Source: a virus. Taken from it: a stretch of 39,074 nt of DNA. A program made the translations under genes and the position numbers. Below the pieces are notes generated by a model, which was not told the DNA's origin, searched no databases, and worked only from the letters and a program-made list of their open reading frames with translations. Below are positions 8,657 through 14,299 of the stretch, in pieces. How positions within the stretch are numbered: the first letter of the stretch is position 1; each line of letters begins with the position of its first letter. The stretch lies in IMG/VR virus record IMGVR_UViG_3300038682_000138, positions 1 through 39,074 of that record, one strand, 5' to 3'.

Positions 8657-9178
8657 TTAATGGGTTGTATCGTTTGAAGGGGTTCCACGTGGAACCCCTC
8701 CTAAACCATTTGTTCCTGCCGCCGTAGCAGTTATCTCGACCGCGTTTATAGCAACGTCCGGACCGTCGCCGACTTTGTTCATTATCTTAATTGTCATTCC
8801 CTTATCCTCTACTTCCTTGCCCTTCTGTCCGAGGATATTGGGTCTGTGCTTCTCTATAACTTCCGACACTATCTTCAGACTGCCCGCATCTTCAAGGTCG
8901 CTAACCCCATCTAGCAGAGCGTTACACTTCGTCAGCATTTTCTCCTGCAACGCAATAAAGCGCGGTACTAATGAAGCCTGATGTTTGAGTTCCATAGCTG
9001 AGAGACGAGCAGACATGTCCTCCGTGCCTGTATCTTCGATGTCGAATTTCTTCCACCCGCCCTCTTCGATAGCAGTCTTGAGCATAACCTCAGAAACGTG
9101 GTGGCTTGTAGATAGCTCCTTGACGCTTGTACCGAGGGTCTCATACTCATTCTTTATTAATGTCCAATTAGTAGCCAT
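8657..9178 (-). CDS. Putative terminase small subunit
   Basis: A 173-residue protein starting at ATG 9178, first gene of the late operon and immediately upstream of the large terminase. The N-terminal 50 residues (NEYETLGTSVKELSTSHHVSEVMLKTAIEEGGW) look like a helix-turn-helix used for DNA recognition, followed by a helical middle part (QEKMLTKCNALLDGVSDLED), as in many small terminases. The last 12 residues contain GVPRGTP, encoded by a parS-like palindrome. No good Shine-Dalgarno sequence precedes the start. Another parS-like palindrome lies 11-24 bases upstream instead. Assignment rests mostly on position and HTH pattern. Confidence 0.7.
   Translation of the reverse strand: MATNWTLIKNEYETLGTSVKELSTSHHVSEVMLKTAIEEGGWKKFDIEDTGTEDMSARLSAMELKHQASLVPRFIALQEKMLTKCNALLDGVSDLEDAGSLKIVSEVIEKHRPNILGQKGKEVEDKGMTIKIMNKVGDGPDVAINAVEITATAAGTNGLGGVPRGTPSNDTTH
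8682..8695. repeat. parS-like palindrome, perfect core, inside CDS
   Basis: GTTCCACGTGGAAC flanked by AAGGG/CCCCT. It encodes the GVPRGTP tail of the small terminase. An ACCACCATAA repeat lies at 8613-8622. Confidence 0.95.
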
Positions 9179-9188
9179 AATACAATGT

Positions 9189-9202
9189 GTTCCATGTGGA
9201 AC
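9189..9202. repeat. parS-like palindrome, one substitution (CATGTG)
   Basis: GTTCCATGTGGAAC lies 11 bases ahead of the small terminase start codon. A decayed relative with a longer centre occupies 9243-9276. Confidence 0.9.
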
Positions 9203-9331
9203 CCCTTAGGTTGACGGGGTTGGTTTTAATTTTAATAGCAATAAGGGGCCCCACACTGCACTATGTGGAACCCCTTCACCGAGGGAGGTACAACCGATAT
9301 AAAAGGTACAAATCAACTTTTTTTATACCTA

Positions 9332-9360
9332 ATCGTACCATACTTTTCACGGTTTGTCAA
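9332..9360 (-). promoter_or_regulatory. Sigma70-type promoter for the late (minus) arm
   Basis: On the minus strand, TTGACA (9360-9355) and TACGAT (9337-9332) are separated by exactly 17 bp, about 155 bp ahead of the small terminase start. The CTTGACAAACC context is also found at the plus-strand promoter near 10548. This supports late-arm transcription by host RNA polymerase. Confidence 0.65.
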
Positions 9361-9419
9361 GGATTTTCTTGGGTTAACCACCATAAATATGACGGTCAGG
9401 TTGCTCGTCCGTGCTTAGG

Positions 9420-9433
9420 GTTCCACGTGGAAC
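9420..9433. repeat. parS-like palindrome, perfect core
   Basis: GTTCCACGTGGAAC with AGG/CACC flanks. It lies 33 bp from an ACCACCATAA repeat (9377-9386), upstream of the late promoter. Confidence 0.95.
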
Positions 9434-9480
9434 ACCTTGATTCTTCGCCTAAGTACGGTTCGGTTTCTCGTCCCTACCGT

Positions 9481-9552
9481 TTCTCTATTTTTCCTTGAGA
9501 GTATGTGCGATGCCTCTCGCGGTTCTCTATTTTTCCTTGAGAGTATGTGCGA
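9481..9552. repeat. Tandem 30-bp direct repeat
   Basis: 9481-9510 and 9523-9552 are identical over 30 bp, with a 42-bp pitch (about four helical turns). Each copy holds TCTC...GAGA flanking a T-rich core, a small inverted repeat. A TATAAT (9558-9563) follows the second copy but with poor -35 spacing. It could be a regulator or initiator binding site. Confidence 0.85.
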
Positions 9553-9674
9553 GATCCTATAATGAACAGCGAACTTCCCGATTCCGGGGGTAGCCCCCAA
9601 TATATTGACCGAGAGTCAGGAAACCGACCTAAGTACGGATGACACGCTAATAAGAAGGAACGCGCGCGCACCTT

Positions 9675-9721
9675 TTATCCAACGACCTTTACGTAAAATC
9701 TACGTAAAGGTCGTTGGATAA
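9675..9721. repeat. Perfect 21-bp inverted repeat with 5-bp spacer
   Basis: Left arm 9675-9695 and right arm 9701-9721 are perfect reverse complements, separated by AAATC. The arms meet at a TACGTA-N5-TACGTA pair (9690-9706), and an ACCACCATAA repeat abuts the right arm. In RNA or single-stranded DNA it would form a strong hairpin. No T-tract marks it as a terminator. Confidence 0.9.
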
Positions 9722-9752
9722 CCACCATAATTATTACGGGGAGGAGCAAAGG

Positions 9753-9766
9753 GTTCCCTGTGGAAC
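9753..9766. repeat. parS-like palindrome, decayed (two differences)
   Basis: GTTCCCTGTGGAAC with AAAGG/CCCCTT flanks retained. It lies 22 bp from the ACCACCATAA repeat at 9721-9730. Confidence 0.8.
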
Positions 9767-10321
9767 CCCTTGGGTTCAAAACAGCAATAGAGACCGTAAA
9801 ACGTATACCCTCATTAAATCGCAGTAATTGACCTGTTCTTGTCCGACTTGTTGTTAATAAGCCATCATTCCCTAATGATGCAAAGTTTGCATAAGTTGCT
9901 GTTTTCATTATGTATATCTCTACTTTTATAGCCTTATAGCTTTTAAACTACTTAAGTAACAAAAGTACTTTTTGAAAAAAAACGCTCTAGCTCTATAGTT
10001 ACTAAAATTTCTATCATTCCATAAAAACATATAATTAGAGCCATAACCCATTGTAATCATTAGCTTTAATTTTTCGGAAAATTTTGATGGAATGATGGAA
10101 ATTCCTAACGTGACAATCCCGCACACCTTCAAAACCGGCCAAGGTGTTCGGGGGGTTAAATATGCGTTCTGTAGGAGTCACACAGAGCAAAGTGAAGAGT
10201 TACACAATTGTAATAAAGGGCAAGTGCTCTAAAACAAGAGCTATGGAAGTTTGACGGGTTGTCAAGGATTTTTTGGCTGAAAACAGCAATTCTTTCAAGG
10301 AAAAGACCATAATAACAAGGG

Positions 10322-10335
10322 GTTACACATGGAAC
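10322..10335. repeat. parS-like palindrome, decayed (two differences)
   Basis: GTTACACATGGAAC preceded by AAGGG. It lies in the divergent control region. Confidence 0.75.
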
Positions 10336-10483
10336 ATGTTAGTTTATAGGGGAAAGGACCGAAAAGGCGCGCCCTTATAATATATGGTGGCTGAACCGTG
10401 GATTAAGGATTAATAGGTATATCGGGCCTGTCATGGTGTTTTGCCACCTGGTACGTCTAACATCTGGTATATTTGGGCTATTT

Positions 10484-10500
10484 TACGTACATTATACGTA
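10484..10500. promoter_or_regulatory. TACGTA-N5-TACGTA operator-like pair
   Basis: Two TACGTA hexamers with 11-bp pitch, centred about 55 bp upstream of the -35 box of the first early promoter. It is one of seven such pairs. Confidence 0.7.
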
Positions 10501-10547
10501 AAATTAGCATTATTTTACACATTTTAATCATTTATCGGTTTTTGGGC

Positions 10548-10576
10548 TTGACAAACCTGTAAAATACTGTAAACTG
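10548..10576 (+). promoter_or_regulatory. Sigma70-type early promoter
   Basis: TTGACA (10548-10553) is followed at 16 bp by TAAACT (10570-10575). The -10 is imperfect. The context CTTGACAAACC matches the late promoter. It would drive the early gene starting at 10688 through a structured leader. Confidence 0.5.
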
Positions 10577-10580
10577 TATC

Positions 10581-10618
10581 TACAAGAACGGTTCGCAAAT
10601 AGCGCAACTCTTCTTGTA
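10581..10618 (+). other. Leader hairpin of first early transcript
   Basis: TACAAGAA (10581-10588) pairs with TTCTTGTA (10611-10618). Inside, GTTCGC and GCGCAAC give further pairing. GCGCAACT recurs at 10621, so alternative pairings are possible. The position just after the predicted transcription start suggests a 5' leader structure or stabiliser. Confidence 0.55.
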
Positions 10619-10650
10619 CGGCGCAACTGGTGCGTCCACAAAAACAACCT

Positions 10651-10664
10651 GTTCCACGTGGAAC
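10651..10664. repeat. parS-like palindrome, perfect core
   Basis: GTTCCACGTGGAAC directly ahead of the first early gene, 23 bases before its ATG. Flanks are CT/CC rather than GGG/CCC on the left side. Confidence 0.93.
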
Positions 10665-10687
10665 CCTATTAAATGGAGATTATAAAA

Positions 10688-11341
10688 ATGACTAAATCAA
10701 ATGACGCAACAACCACCACAACGATCGAGGCAAAGGAAATTGGAATGACAGACGACGCGGTAAAATCACTCCATCATTTTATGGTGGTAGAACGGGCGAA
10801 CGTTAGTAGCACGTTCCTAAAACGTTGGATTGAAATAGGCGACGTATGTAACAGAATTAAAGCATTGAAAGCAAAGGGTAAATTCAGTGACAACGTCAAC
10901 GCTTTTTTCGGCACCGTCTTAAGTAATGATGAGCGCCAATACTCCATGAAGCTACATGATAACGCAGACGCGATTAATAAATGGTACAATGATAAAGGTT
11001 GTATGAAATATAACCCACGTACGATTTGGACGGCATATCAGAACGACGTAAACCCAAAACCTAAAAAGGAAAAAGGGGGAAAAACAGATGAAGAGACGGA
11101 CGGTCAAGAATTGCGCAAAGAGCGATTTGCAAGTGATGTTTTGGAGGCCTACACAAACTTTAGTAAGGTATTTGATAACGCCGTAGAAAACGGTAACATG
11201 GAAAGCAAAGACTATGAGGCGCTACTCGGTAACTTGAAAGCAACGTTGGCCGATGTTCAGAAAATGGCGGCTTTCGAAAAGTCCGCAACAACTAAGACTG
11301 CTAAGACCGCTAAGAAGGCAAAAACTAAAAAAGTAGCATAG
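10688..11341 (+). CDS. First early protein, unknown, with basic tail
   Basis: A 217-residue protein. ATG 10688 is chosen because GGAGATT lies ahead. An in-frame ATG at 10673 lacks a site. The body is helical (FLKRWIEIGDVCNRIKALKAKGKFSDNVNAFFGTVL), vaguely like phage/plasmid proteins with a W..IG......K....F pattern, but no family is claimed. The C-terminus repeats TAKTAKKAKTKK, a lysine/alanine tail of histone-like character that may bind nucleic acid. It contains a TTATGGTGGT repeat (10779-10788) in frame. As the first gene of the early arm it could act in host takeover or as a DNA-binding factor. This is inference only. Confidence 0.7.
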   Translation: MTKSNDATTTTTIEAKEIGMTDDAVKSLHHFMVVERANVSSTFLKRWIEIGDVCNRIKALKAKGKFSDNVNAFFGTVLSNDERQYSMKLHDNADAINKWYNDKGCMKYNPRTIWTAYQNDVNPKPKKEKGGKTDEETDGQELRKERFASDVLEAYTNFSKVFDNAVENGNMESKDYEALLGNLKATLADVQKMAAFEKSATTKTAKTAKKAKTKKVA

Positions 11342-11351
11342 ATAAGCGTCA

Positions 11352-11375
11352 CAAGTCCGCCTACGGGCGGACTTG
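11352..11375 (+). terminator. GC-rich hairpin after the first early gene
   Basis: A perfect 10-bp stem (11352-11361 with 11366-11375) and a TACG loop, 10 bases after the stop codon. No T-run follows, so it is an atypical terminator. It may be a transcript-end stabiliser. The right arm overlaps the -35 box of the next promoter. Confidence 0.5.
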
Positions 11376-11401
11376 ACAAACTACGTAAACCACCATATAT
11401 T
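11373..11401 (+). promoter_or_regulatory. Strong sigma70-type promoter with embedded repeats
   Basis: TTGACA (11373-11378), a 17-bp spacer, and TATATT (11396-11401). The spacer holds a single TACGTA and an ACCACCATA repeat, so any protein bound to those motifs would occlude RNA polymerase. It drives the small gene at 11463. Confidence 0.7.
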
Positions 11402-11427
11402 AAATGATATGGTGGTTTTCGTAGTTT
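11378..11427. repeat. Near-perfect 20-bp inverted repeat
   Basis: Arms 11378-11397 and 11408-11427 differ at one position and enclose 10 bp. Each arm contains ACCACCATA and part of TACGTA. It spans the -10 region of the promoter and the likely start of transcription, giving a candidate operator or leader hairpin. Confidence 0.85.
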
Positions 11428-11462
11428 TTAAATGATGTTAATTTAATATAAGGAGGTTTACA

Positions 11463-11822
11463 ATGGCAAGGTTTTGCAAGATAACCGTTGTTTACGGTAA
11501 CTATCGTCGCGCGTCATTAATGGCGTATACAACACCCGAACCCGATAAACGGAATAGCGTTATCGAACGCGGTGTAATGGAAAAATTAATAATGAATATG
11601 AAAGCTATTGTAGGGCGTAAGAAGGTCTTAAAGGTCTTTGTACGCCATCAAATACATTCCGGTGGTGTAGCAGTCGAACGGGCTATACAGCAGTATAATA
11701 GCTTAGATGATATCTATGCGTTTAAACTATGGAGGGTTAACCGGGTTTTATATGTCGTTACCGACCATAACTGCCCGGTCAAGTCAATAGTAAAATACGT
11801 ACCGTCGGAAATAGGATTATAA
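11463..11822 (+). CDS. Small early protein, unknown
   Basis: A 119-residue basic protein with an excellent AAGGAGG site before ATG 11463. It begins MARFCKITVVYGNYRRASLM and has a predicted mixed alpha/beta composition. No family is recognised. It has its own strong promoter with operator-like repeats, so it is likely expressed early and regulated. The next gene begins 31 bases later behind a TACGTA pair. Confidence 0.65.
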   Translation: MARFCKITVVYGNYRRASLMAYTTPEPDKRNSVIERGVMEKLIMNMKAIVGRKKVLKVFVRHQIHSGGVAVERAIQQYNSLDDIYAFKLWRVNRVLYVVTDHNCPVKSIVKYVPSEIGL

Positions 11823-11824
11823 AA

Positions 11825-11841
11825 TACGTAAATAATACGTA
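11825..11841. promoter_or_regulatory. TACGTA-N5-TACGTA operator-like pair
   Basis: The 11-bp-pitch pair abuts the AAGGAG ribosome site of the gene at 11854, so it could act at the DNA or RNA level on that gene. Confidence 0.7.
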
Positions 11842-11853
11842 AAGGAGATTATC

Positions 11854-11985
11854 ATGGAAGTTATAATAATAGAGTTCAGAACACATTTAGGCCACCGTTG
11901 CAACCTTCACACGGAGCGTTTTAAATTAGAGTTCCGTATGCAAGAGCTGAAAGATCGCGGATGCTACAACTTTGTAATACTATAG
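11854..11985 (+). CDS. 43-residue early protein
   Basis: A short frame from ATG 11854 behind AAGGAGATT, reading MEVIIIEFRTHLGHRCNLHT and ending in CYNFVIL. The ribosome site and position between two similar small genes support reality. No function is recognised. It stops just before a parS-like palindrome. Confidence 0.6.
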   Translation: MEVIIIEFRTHLGHRCNLHTERFKLEFRMQELKDRGCYNFVIL

Positions 11986-11986
11986 T

Positions 11987-12000
11987 GTTCCACGTGGAAC
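11987..12000. repeat. parS-like palindrome, perfect core
   Basis: TGTTCCACGTGGAACA context, two bases after a stop codon. It is followed 19 bp later by an inverted ACCACCATA pair. Confidence 0.95.
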
Positions 12001-12018
12001 ATGTTGAAAATGAAACGA

Positions 12019-12045
12019 GATAACCGCCATATTATGGTGGTTATC
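12019..12045. repeat. Inverted pair of ACCACCATA-type repeats
   Basis: GATAACCGCCATA (12019-12031) and TATGGTGGTTATC (12033-12045) pair with one mismatch around a single central base. This is a compact dyad upstream of the gene at 12115. Confidence 0.8.
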
Positions 12046-12114
12046 TCTATTAAACGAACGTGTCGACGTACGCGCGTTCCTTATTATAAAGAGATAGGAA
12101 AAGGAGAAATTATC

Positions 12115-12360
12115 ATGCCAAGAAAATTAGATAACGCCAGTTCACAAGCTACCCTCACGCCCGCGTATGGTCGGGATTACAAATCCAAGAAGGAGGTACT
12201 GACAGATTTCCGAGACGGAAAAGATTTCGTCTATAACCATTTCCGGAGGGTTACGTATTGCAGTATTCGTGATTATGGAGTCGGCCAGATGGTCAAGTTC
12301 CGATACAATAGTAGCAGGGATGCGTGTTTCTACACCGTAGCCGATATAGATAAGCGATAA
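12115..12360 (+). CDS. Small early protein, unknown
   Basis: An 81-residue protein. ATG 12115 is preferred because AAGGAG precedes it. The open frame extends to 12001, through the repeat dyad, without a ribosome site. It starts MPRKLDNASSQATLTPAYGR and is basic with several aromatic residues (VYNHFRRVTYCSIRDYG). Function is not recognised. The stop codon abuts the GGAGG of the next small gene. Confidence 0.6.
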   Translation: MPRKLDNASSQATLTPAYGRDYKSKKEVLTDFRDGKDFVYNHFRRVTYCSIRDYGVGQMVKFRYNSSRDACFYTVADIDKR

Positions 12361-12372
12361 GGAGGTGATGTT

Positions 12373-12504
12373 ATGGTTGAGATATTAGACGCAATATTTA
12401 TGGTGGCTGTCCTATGCGCTGTTATAGGTGGGTTGGCCGGAATCGGAATGATATTAATTGTCGTATGGGGTTACATATGGAACGGGTTTATTATGCGCCG
12501 ATAA
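12373..12504 (+). CDS. 43-residue membrane protein
   Basis: ATG 12373 follows AAGGAGGTGATG, a near-ideal ribosome site. Residues 8-33 are almost entirely hydrophobic (IFMVAVLCAVIGGLAGIGMI onward), giving one or two close membrane spans with a GxxxG-like GGLAGIG. The end is WGYIWNGFIMRR, a positively charged tail. The WGYIWNG segment is encoded by a decayed parS-like palindrome. It could be an early membrane effector (for example an exclusion or host-takeover peptide) or holin-like. No family is claimed. Confidence 0.7.
   Translation: MVEILDAIFMVAVLCAVIGGLAGIGMILIVVWGYIWNGFIMRR
12470..12483. repeat. parS-like palindrome, decayed (three differences)
   Basis: GTTACATATGGAAC with GGG on the left and GGG rather than CCC on the right. 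It lies inside the 43-residue membrane protein gene, 30 bp from TTTATGGTGGT (12513-12523). Confidence 0.55.
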
Positions 12505-12539
12505 CCGTGAGATTTATGGTGGTTTCCGTGAGGATTGAC

Positions 12540-12568
12540 TTGACAAGCCCTCAAAAATATGGTATAAT
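12540..12568 (+). promoter_or_regulatory. Consensus sigma70 promoter
   Basis: TTGACA (12540-12545), exactly 17 bp, then TATAAT (12563-12568), both perfect consensus. It points into the operon beginning at 12894. The operator-like GTGTCTCA cluster lies about 85-130 bp downstream, in the leader. Confidence 0.85.
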
Positions 12569-12651
12569 GGTCTTAGTTTGAGCGGTTGAGGGTTGAGCGG
12601 TTTTTAATATTAAAACCATTACAATCCCGCACACCACCGAACAATAAAAAT

Positions 12652-12699
12652 GTGTCTCACGTACCGCAGGAAGTGTCTCACATGAGACACATGAGACAC
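12652..12699. promoter_or_regulatory. Cluster of four GTGTCTCA/TGAGACAC motifs
   Basis: GTGTCTCA occurs at 12652-12659 and 12673-12680, and TGAGACAC at 12683-12690 and 12692-12699. The middle two form a GTGTCTC-N4-GAGACAC dyad. Located between a consensus promoter and its operon, it looks like a repressor or activator site, or an RNA hairpin in the leader. Confidence 0.6.
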
Positions 12700-12715
12700 T
12701 TTATAATTTCAACAT

Positions 12716-12729
12716 GTTCCACGTGGAAC
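12716..12729. repeat. parS-like palindrome, perfect core
   Basis: The context TGTTCCACGTGGAACA matches the classical 16-bp parS arrangement particularly well. Confidence 0.95.
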
Positions 12730-12748
12730 ACTATAGGAGTAAGACAAT

Positions 12749-12829
12749 GTAAAACTTAAATTGACTCTGTTTAACTTGTAGAAGAAGGCGTTGCCAACGA
12801 GCATTAAACAGAGTCCGTGTGAGTTTTAC
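12749..12829 (+). ncRNA. Candidate structured leader/ncRNA hairpin
   Basis: An outer stem, GTAAAACT (12749-12756) with AGTTTTAC (12822-12829), encloses a perfect 12-bp stem, GACTCTGTTTAA (12763-12774) with TTAAACAGAGTC (12804-12815). The enclosed loop can pair further (CTTGT with ACGAG, GGC with GCC). It is immediately preceded by GGAG and an ATG followed directly by TAA (12747-12752), a start-stop minigene. It could be a leader regulatory RNA or DNA cruciform. No known family is recognised. Confidence 0.5.
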
Positions 12830-12843
12830 GTAAAATTTACGTA
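12827..12843. promoter_or_regulatory. TACGTA-N5-TACGTA operator-like pair
   Basis: The 11-bp-pitch pair overlaps the end of the hairpin element, 50 bp ahead of the start codon at 12894. Confidence 0.7.
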
Positions 12844-12893
12844 AACGTTACAACCGAGGAAACACTAACCAACAATAAGCAGGAGGTACAGAA

Positions 12894-13247
12894 ATGAACG
12901 GAAAATTATGTTTGAAAGTAGTTCAGGAAGACGGAAACGGTATGATTTACCCGGATAAGGAAAATGGTCGCCCCGCTGAAGAGTTCATCGCGGAGTTTAT
13001 GGGGTTTATCAAAACGCACCCTCATACAATGAAAGGCGTGGATACGCTCGAACTAATTCAGGTAACGGAATCTGAGGTTATTACCGCCGTTGACATCAGC
13101 GGGTTAGAACTCGAAAAGGAAGATAATCCATTAGAGGATTTTGTTAAGGCATTGATCGGTTCCCTTAACGTGACTAACGAGCTCGAGAAACTGGAAAGCG
13201 CGTTAGGCTCGCTTCTCACAAAAGGCGATGACGACACGGCCCATTAA
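12894..13247 (+). CDS. Acidic early protein, unknown
   Basis: A 117-residue, acidic protein from ATG 12894 behind AGGAGGT. It begins MNGKLCLKVVQEDGNGMIYP and has an N-terminal beta-like half and a helical C-terminus (NELEKLESALGSLLTKGDDD). No family is recognised. It is the first gene after the consensus promoter and leader structures, so it is probably well expressed. The stop lies next to a TACGTA pair. Confidence 0.65.
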   Translation: MNGKLCLKVVQEDGNGMIYPDKENGRPAEEFIAEFMGFIKTHPHTMKGVDTLELIQVTESEVITAVDISGLELEKEDNPLEDFVKALIGSLNVTNELEKLESALGSLLTKGDDDTAH

Positions 13248-13250
13248 GTT

Positions 13251-13267
13251 TACGTATTATTTACGTA
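13251..13267. promoter_or_regulatory. TACGTA-N5-TACGTA operator-like pair
   Basis: The pair lies between the stop at 13247 and the ribosome site of the gene at 13282, 11-bp pitch. Confidence 0.7.
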
Positions 13268-13281
13268 AAAGAGAGGCGGAG

Positions 13282-13917
13282 ATGGAAATATGCTATAACA
13301 CGAAGTGCGTATACTATGACAGAGGCCGTGATGGTAGGTGTAATATGTACGCTTCTAACCTAAAGAGGTGTGATAGTTATATCGGCACTTCAGATAACAT
13401 AGGGGACGCGATGTCCTACAATTCATTACTCGGTAAAACGGGGGAGGAGATTTTTAACATGACAGCATTTGAAAGAGAGCATAATGGCGCGGGAGCGAAC
13501 GTAAAATTAAGCCTGACTGAATCGGCCAAGGCATCCCTTAATCGGATAAAGAATACCGCAATGAGGGATAAGGCAGGGAAGCTCGTTTTAACCACCATAA
13601 AATCAGCGGTGAAGAACGCGCCCGGTTTTCCGGAGCAGGCCAAGCCCTATGTGGATTCCAAATGGGCTGATCTGGCTCTTGGGGTGATCGTATCCGTTGG
13701 CGTTCCGGCGTTAACCAAGTCCCCTAAGGCATTGCGCCTTGCAGAAGATGTAAGCATAGCATCGGGCGTTAAAGTTTCAGAAGGCACCGCTTTCATTGAA
13801 ACGTTCGTGGGTAGTGTTATCGACGCTATCGCTAAGGTTGCAAAAGAGGGCGGTCTTGGTGATCTGTTCGAGGGCATCAAGGAAGAGGTAGAGGCGGAGC
13901 TTAAAGAAAAACTATAG
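13282..13917 (+). CDS. Cys-cluster early protein with hydrophobic C-terminal half
   Basis: A 211-residue protein. ATG 13282 follows AGGCGGAG. An upstream in-frame ATG (13228) would overlap the previous gene and the TACGTA pair and is not preferred. Residues 1-30 carry Cys at 4, 8, 18 and 28 (CYNTKC...GRCNMY...RCDSY), a likely small zinc-binding or redox motif seen at the N-terminus of assorted phage proteins. The rest is Lys/Ala/Val-rich and helical with an amphipathic or partly hydrophobic segment (WADLALGVIVSVGVPAL) and an acidic tail. It contains an ACCACCATAA repeat (13591-13600) in frame. Function unknown. Confidence 0.65.
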   Translation: MEICYNTKCVYYDRGRDGRCNMYASNLKRCDSYIGTSDNIGDAMSYNSLLGKTGEEIFNMTAFEREHNGAGANVKLSLTESAKASLNRIKNTAMRDKAGKLVLTTIKSAVKNAPGFPEQAKPYVDSKWADLALGVIVSVGVPALTKSPKALRLAEDVSIASGVKVSEGTAFIETFVGSVIDAIAKVAKEGGLGDLFEGIKEEVEAELKEKL

Positions 13918-13918
13918 G

Positions 13919-13932
13919 GTTCCATGTGGAAC
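13919..13932. repeat. parS-like palindrome, one substitution (CATGTG)
   Basis: GTTCCATGTGGAAC starts two bases after a stop codon and ends 21 bases before the next ATG. Confidence 0.92.
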
Positions 13933-13953
13933 CCCCTAATATGGAGGCCAAAG

Positions 13954-14184
13954 ATGAAAGATGAAATACTATTAGGCACTATAGAGATACAGATGGCTAT
14001 GCAACAGGCCGTAATAGACCTCATAGATGAGGAGTATAAGGGGCCGGAATATCATGTAATCCGGGACGTAGCTGTTGCTCAGATTCAGGCATTGCGCGCC
14101 CTTAAAAATAGTCTGACCGAAGCGGAGCCGGAGCCGAAGCCCTCGTGGGTCGACCGTTTCGTTAAACGGAAGAAACGATTTTAG
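13954..14184 (+). CDS. Small early protein, unknown
   Basis: A 76-residue protein from ATG 13954 behind ATGGAGG. The longer frame beginning at 13924 runs through the palindrome and is rejected. It is mainly helical (IEIQMAMQQAVIDLIDEEYK) with an acidic then strongly basic C-terminus (PSWVDRFVKRKKRF). No function is recognised. It lies between two parS-like palindromes and immediately upstream of the ParB-like gene. Confidence 0.6.
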   Translation: MKDEILLGTIEIQMAMQQAVIDLIDEEYKGPEYHVIRDVAVAQIQALRALKNSLTEAEPEPKPSWVDRFVKRKKRF

Positions 14185-14199
14185 TTAATCATTAATGGG

Positions 14200-14213
14200 G
14201 TTCCATGTGGAAC
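14200..14213. repeat. parS-like palindrome, one substitution (CATGTG)
   Basis: GTTCCATGTGGAAC with GGG/CCCC flanks, 100 bp ahead of the ParB-like gene. TTATGGTGGT (14241-14250), with an imperfect inverted partner at 14233, follows at 27 bp. Confidence 0.92.
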
Positions 14214-14262
14214 CCCTTGTATACCAAGTCGGCCACCAATTTATGGTGGTCGAACCCTAAAA

Positions 14263-14279
14263 TACGTAAATTTTACGTA
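14263..14279. promoter_or_regulatory. TACGTA-N5-TACGTA operator-like pair
   Basis: The 11-bp-pitch pair lies 20 bases before the ParB-like start codon and immediately upstream of its AAGGAG site. Confidence 0.7.
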
Positions 14280-14299
14280 AAACTTAAGGAGATTTTATC

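Larger units (their letters stand above)
9179..10687. promoter_or_regulatory. Divergent control region without convincing genes
   Basis: About 1.5 kb between the divergent late and early arms. It holds a minus-strand promoter, a plus-strand promoter, six parS-like sites of varying quality, ACCACCATA repeats (9377, 9721, 10382), two TACGTA-N5-TACGTA pairs, a 30-bp tandem repeat and a long perfect inverted repeat. CCTAAGTACGG occurs twice (9448-9458, 9628-9638). A markedly A+T-rich stretch lies at about 9905-10110. Short open frames here lack ribosome sites or overlap repeats. A replication or packaging origin could lie here, but nothing identifies one directly. Confidence 0.75.
12505..12893. 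promoter_or_regulatory. Regulatory interval without genes
   Basis: This 389-bp gap contains TTTATGGTGGT (12513-12523), a perfect-spacing promoter, the direct repeat GAGCGGTT, a 15-bp sequence ACAATCCCGCACACC (12621-12635) also present at 10113-10127, a GTGTCTCA operator cluster, a parS-like site, a long hairpin and a TACGTA pair. No protein-coding frame is supported. Confidence 0.7.

Noticed and set aside
9243-9276. AAGGGG...CCCCTT with a long centre as an additional palindrome
   Set aside because: It keeps the outer arms but has lost the 14-bp core and has an insertion. Probably a dead copy and not counted as a functional site.
9187-9498. Plus-strand frame crossing the late promoter region
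   Set aside because: It begins inside a parS-like palindrome, lies antisense to the late promoter and leader, and lacks a ribosome site.
9537-9563. Plus-strand promoter using TTGAGA and TATAAT
   Set aside because: The spacer is 15 bp and there is no gene directly downstream on that strand.
9675-9908. Minus-strand frame of 77 codons in the control region
   Set aside because: It overlaps the perfect inverted repeat and a decayed palindrome, has only a weak ribosome site, and shows no recognisable protein pattern.
9926-10132. Minus-strand frame of 68 codons
   Set aside because: It starts with TTG without a clear ribosome site, lies in a very A+T-rich stretch, and has no protein-like pattern.
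10162-10254. Possible 30-residue plus-strand peptide gene (MRSVGVTQSKVKSYTIVIKG onward)
   Set aside because: Only a G-run precedes the ATG, not a proper Shine-Dalgarno sequence. No further support.
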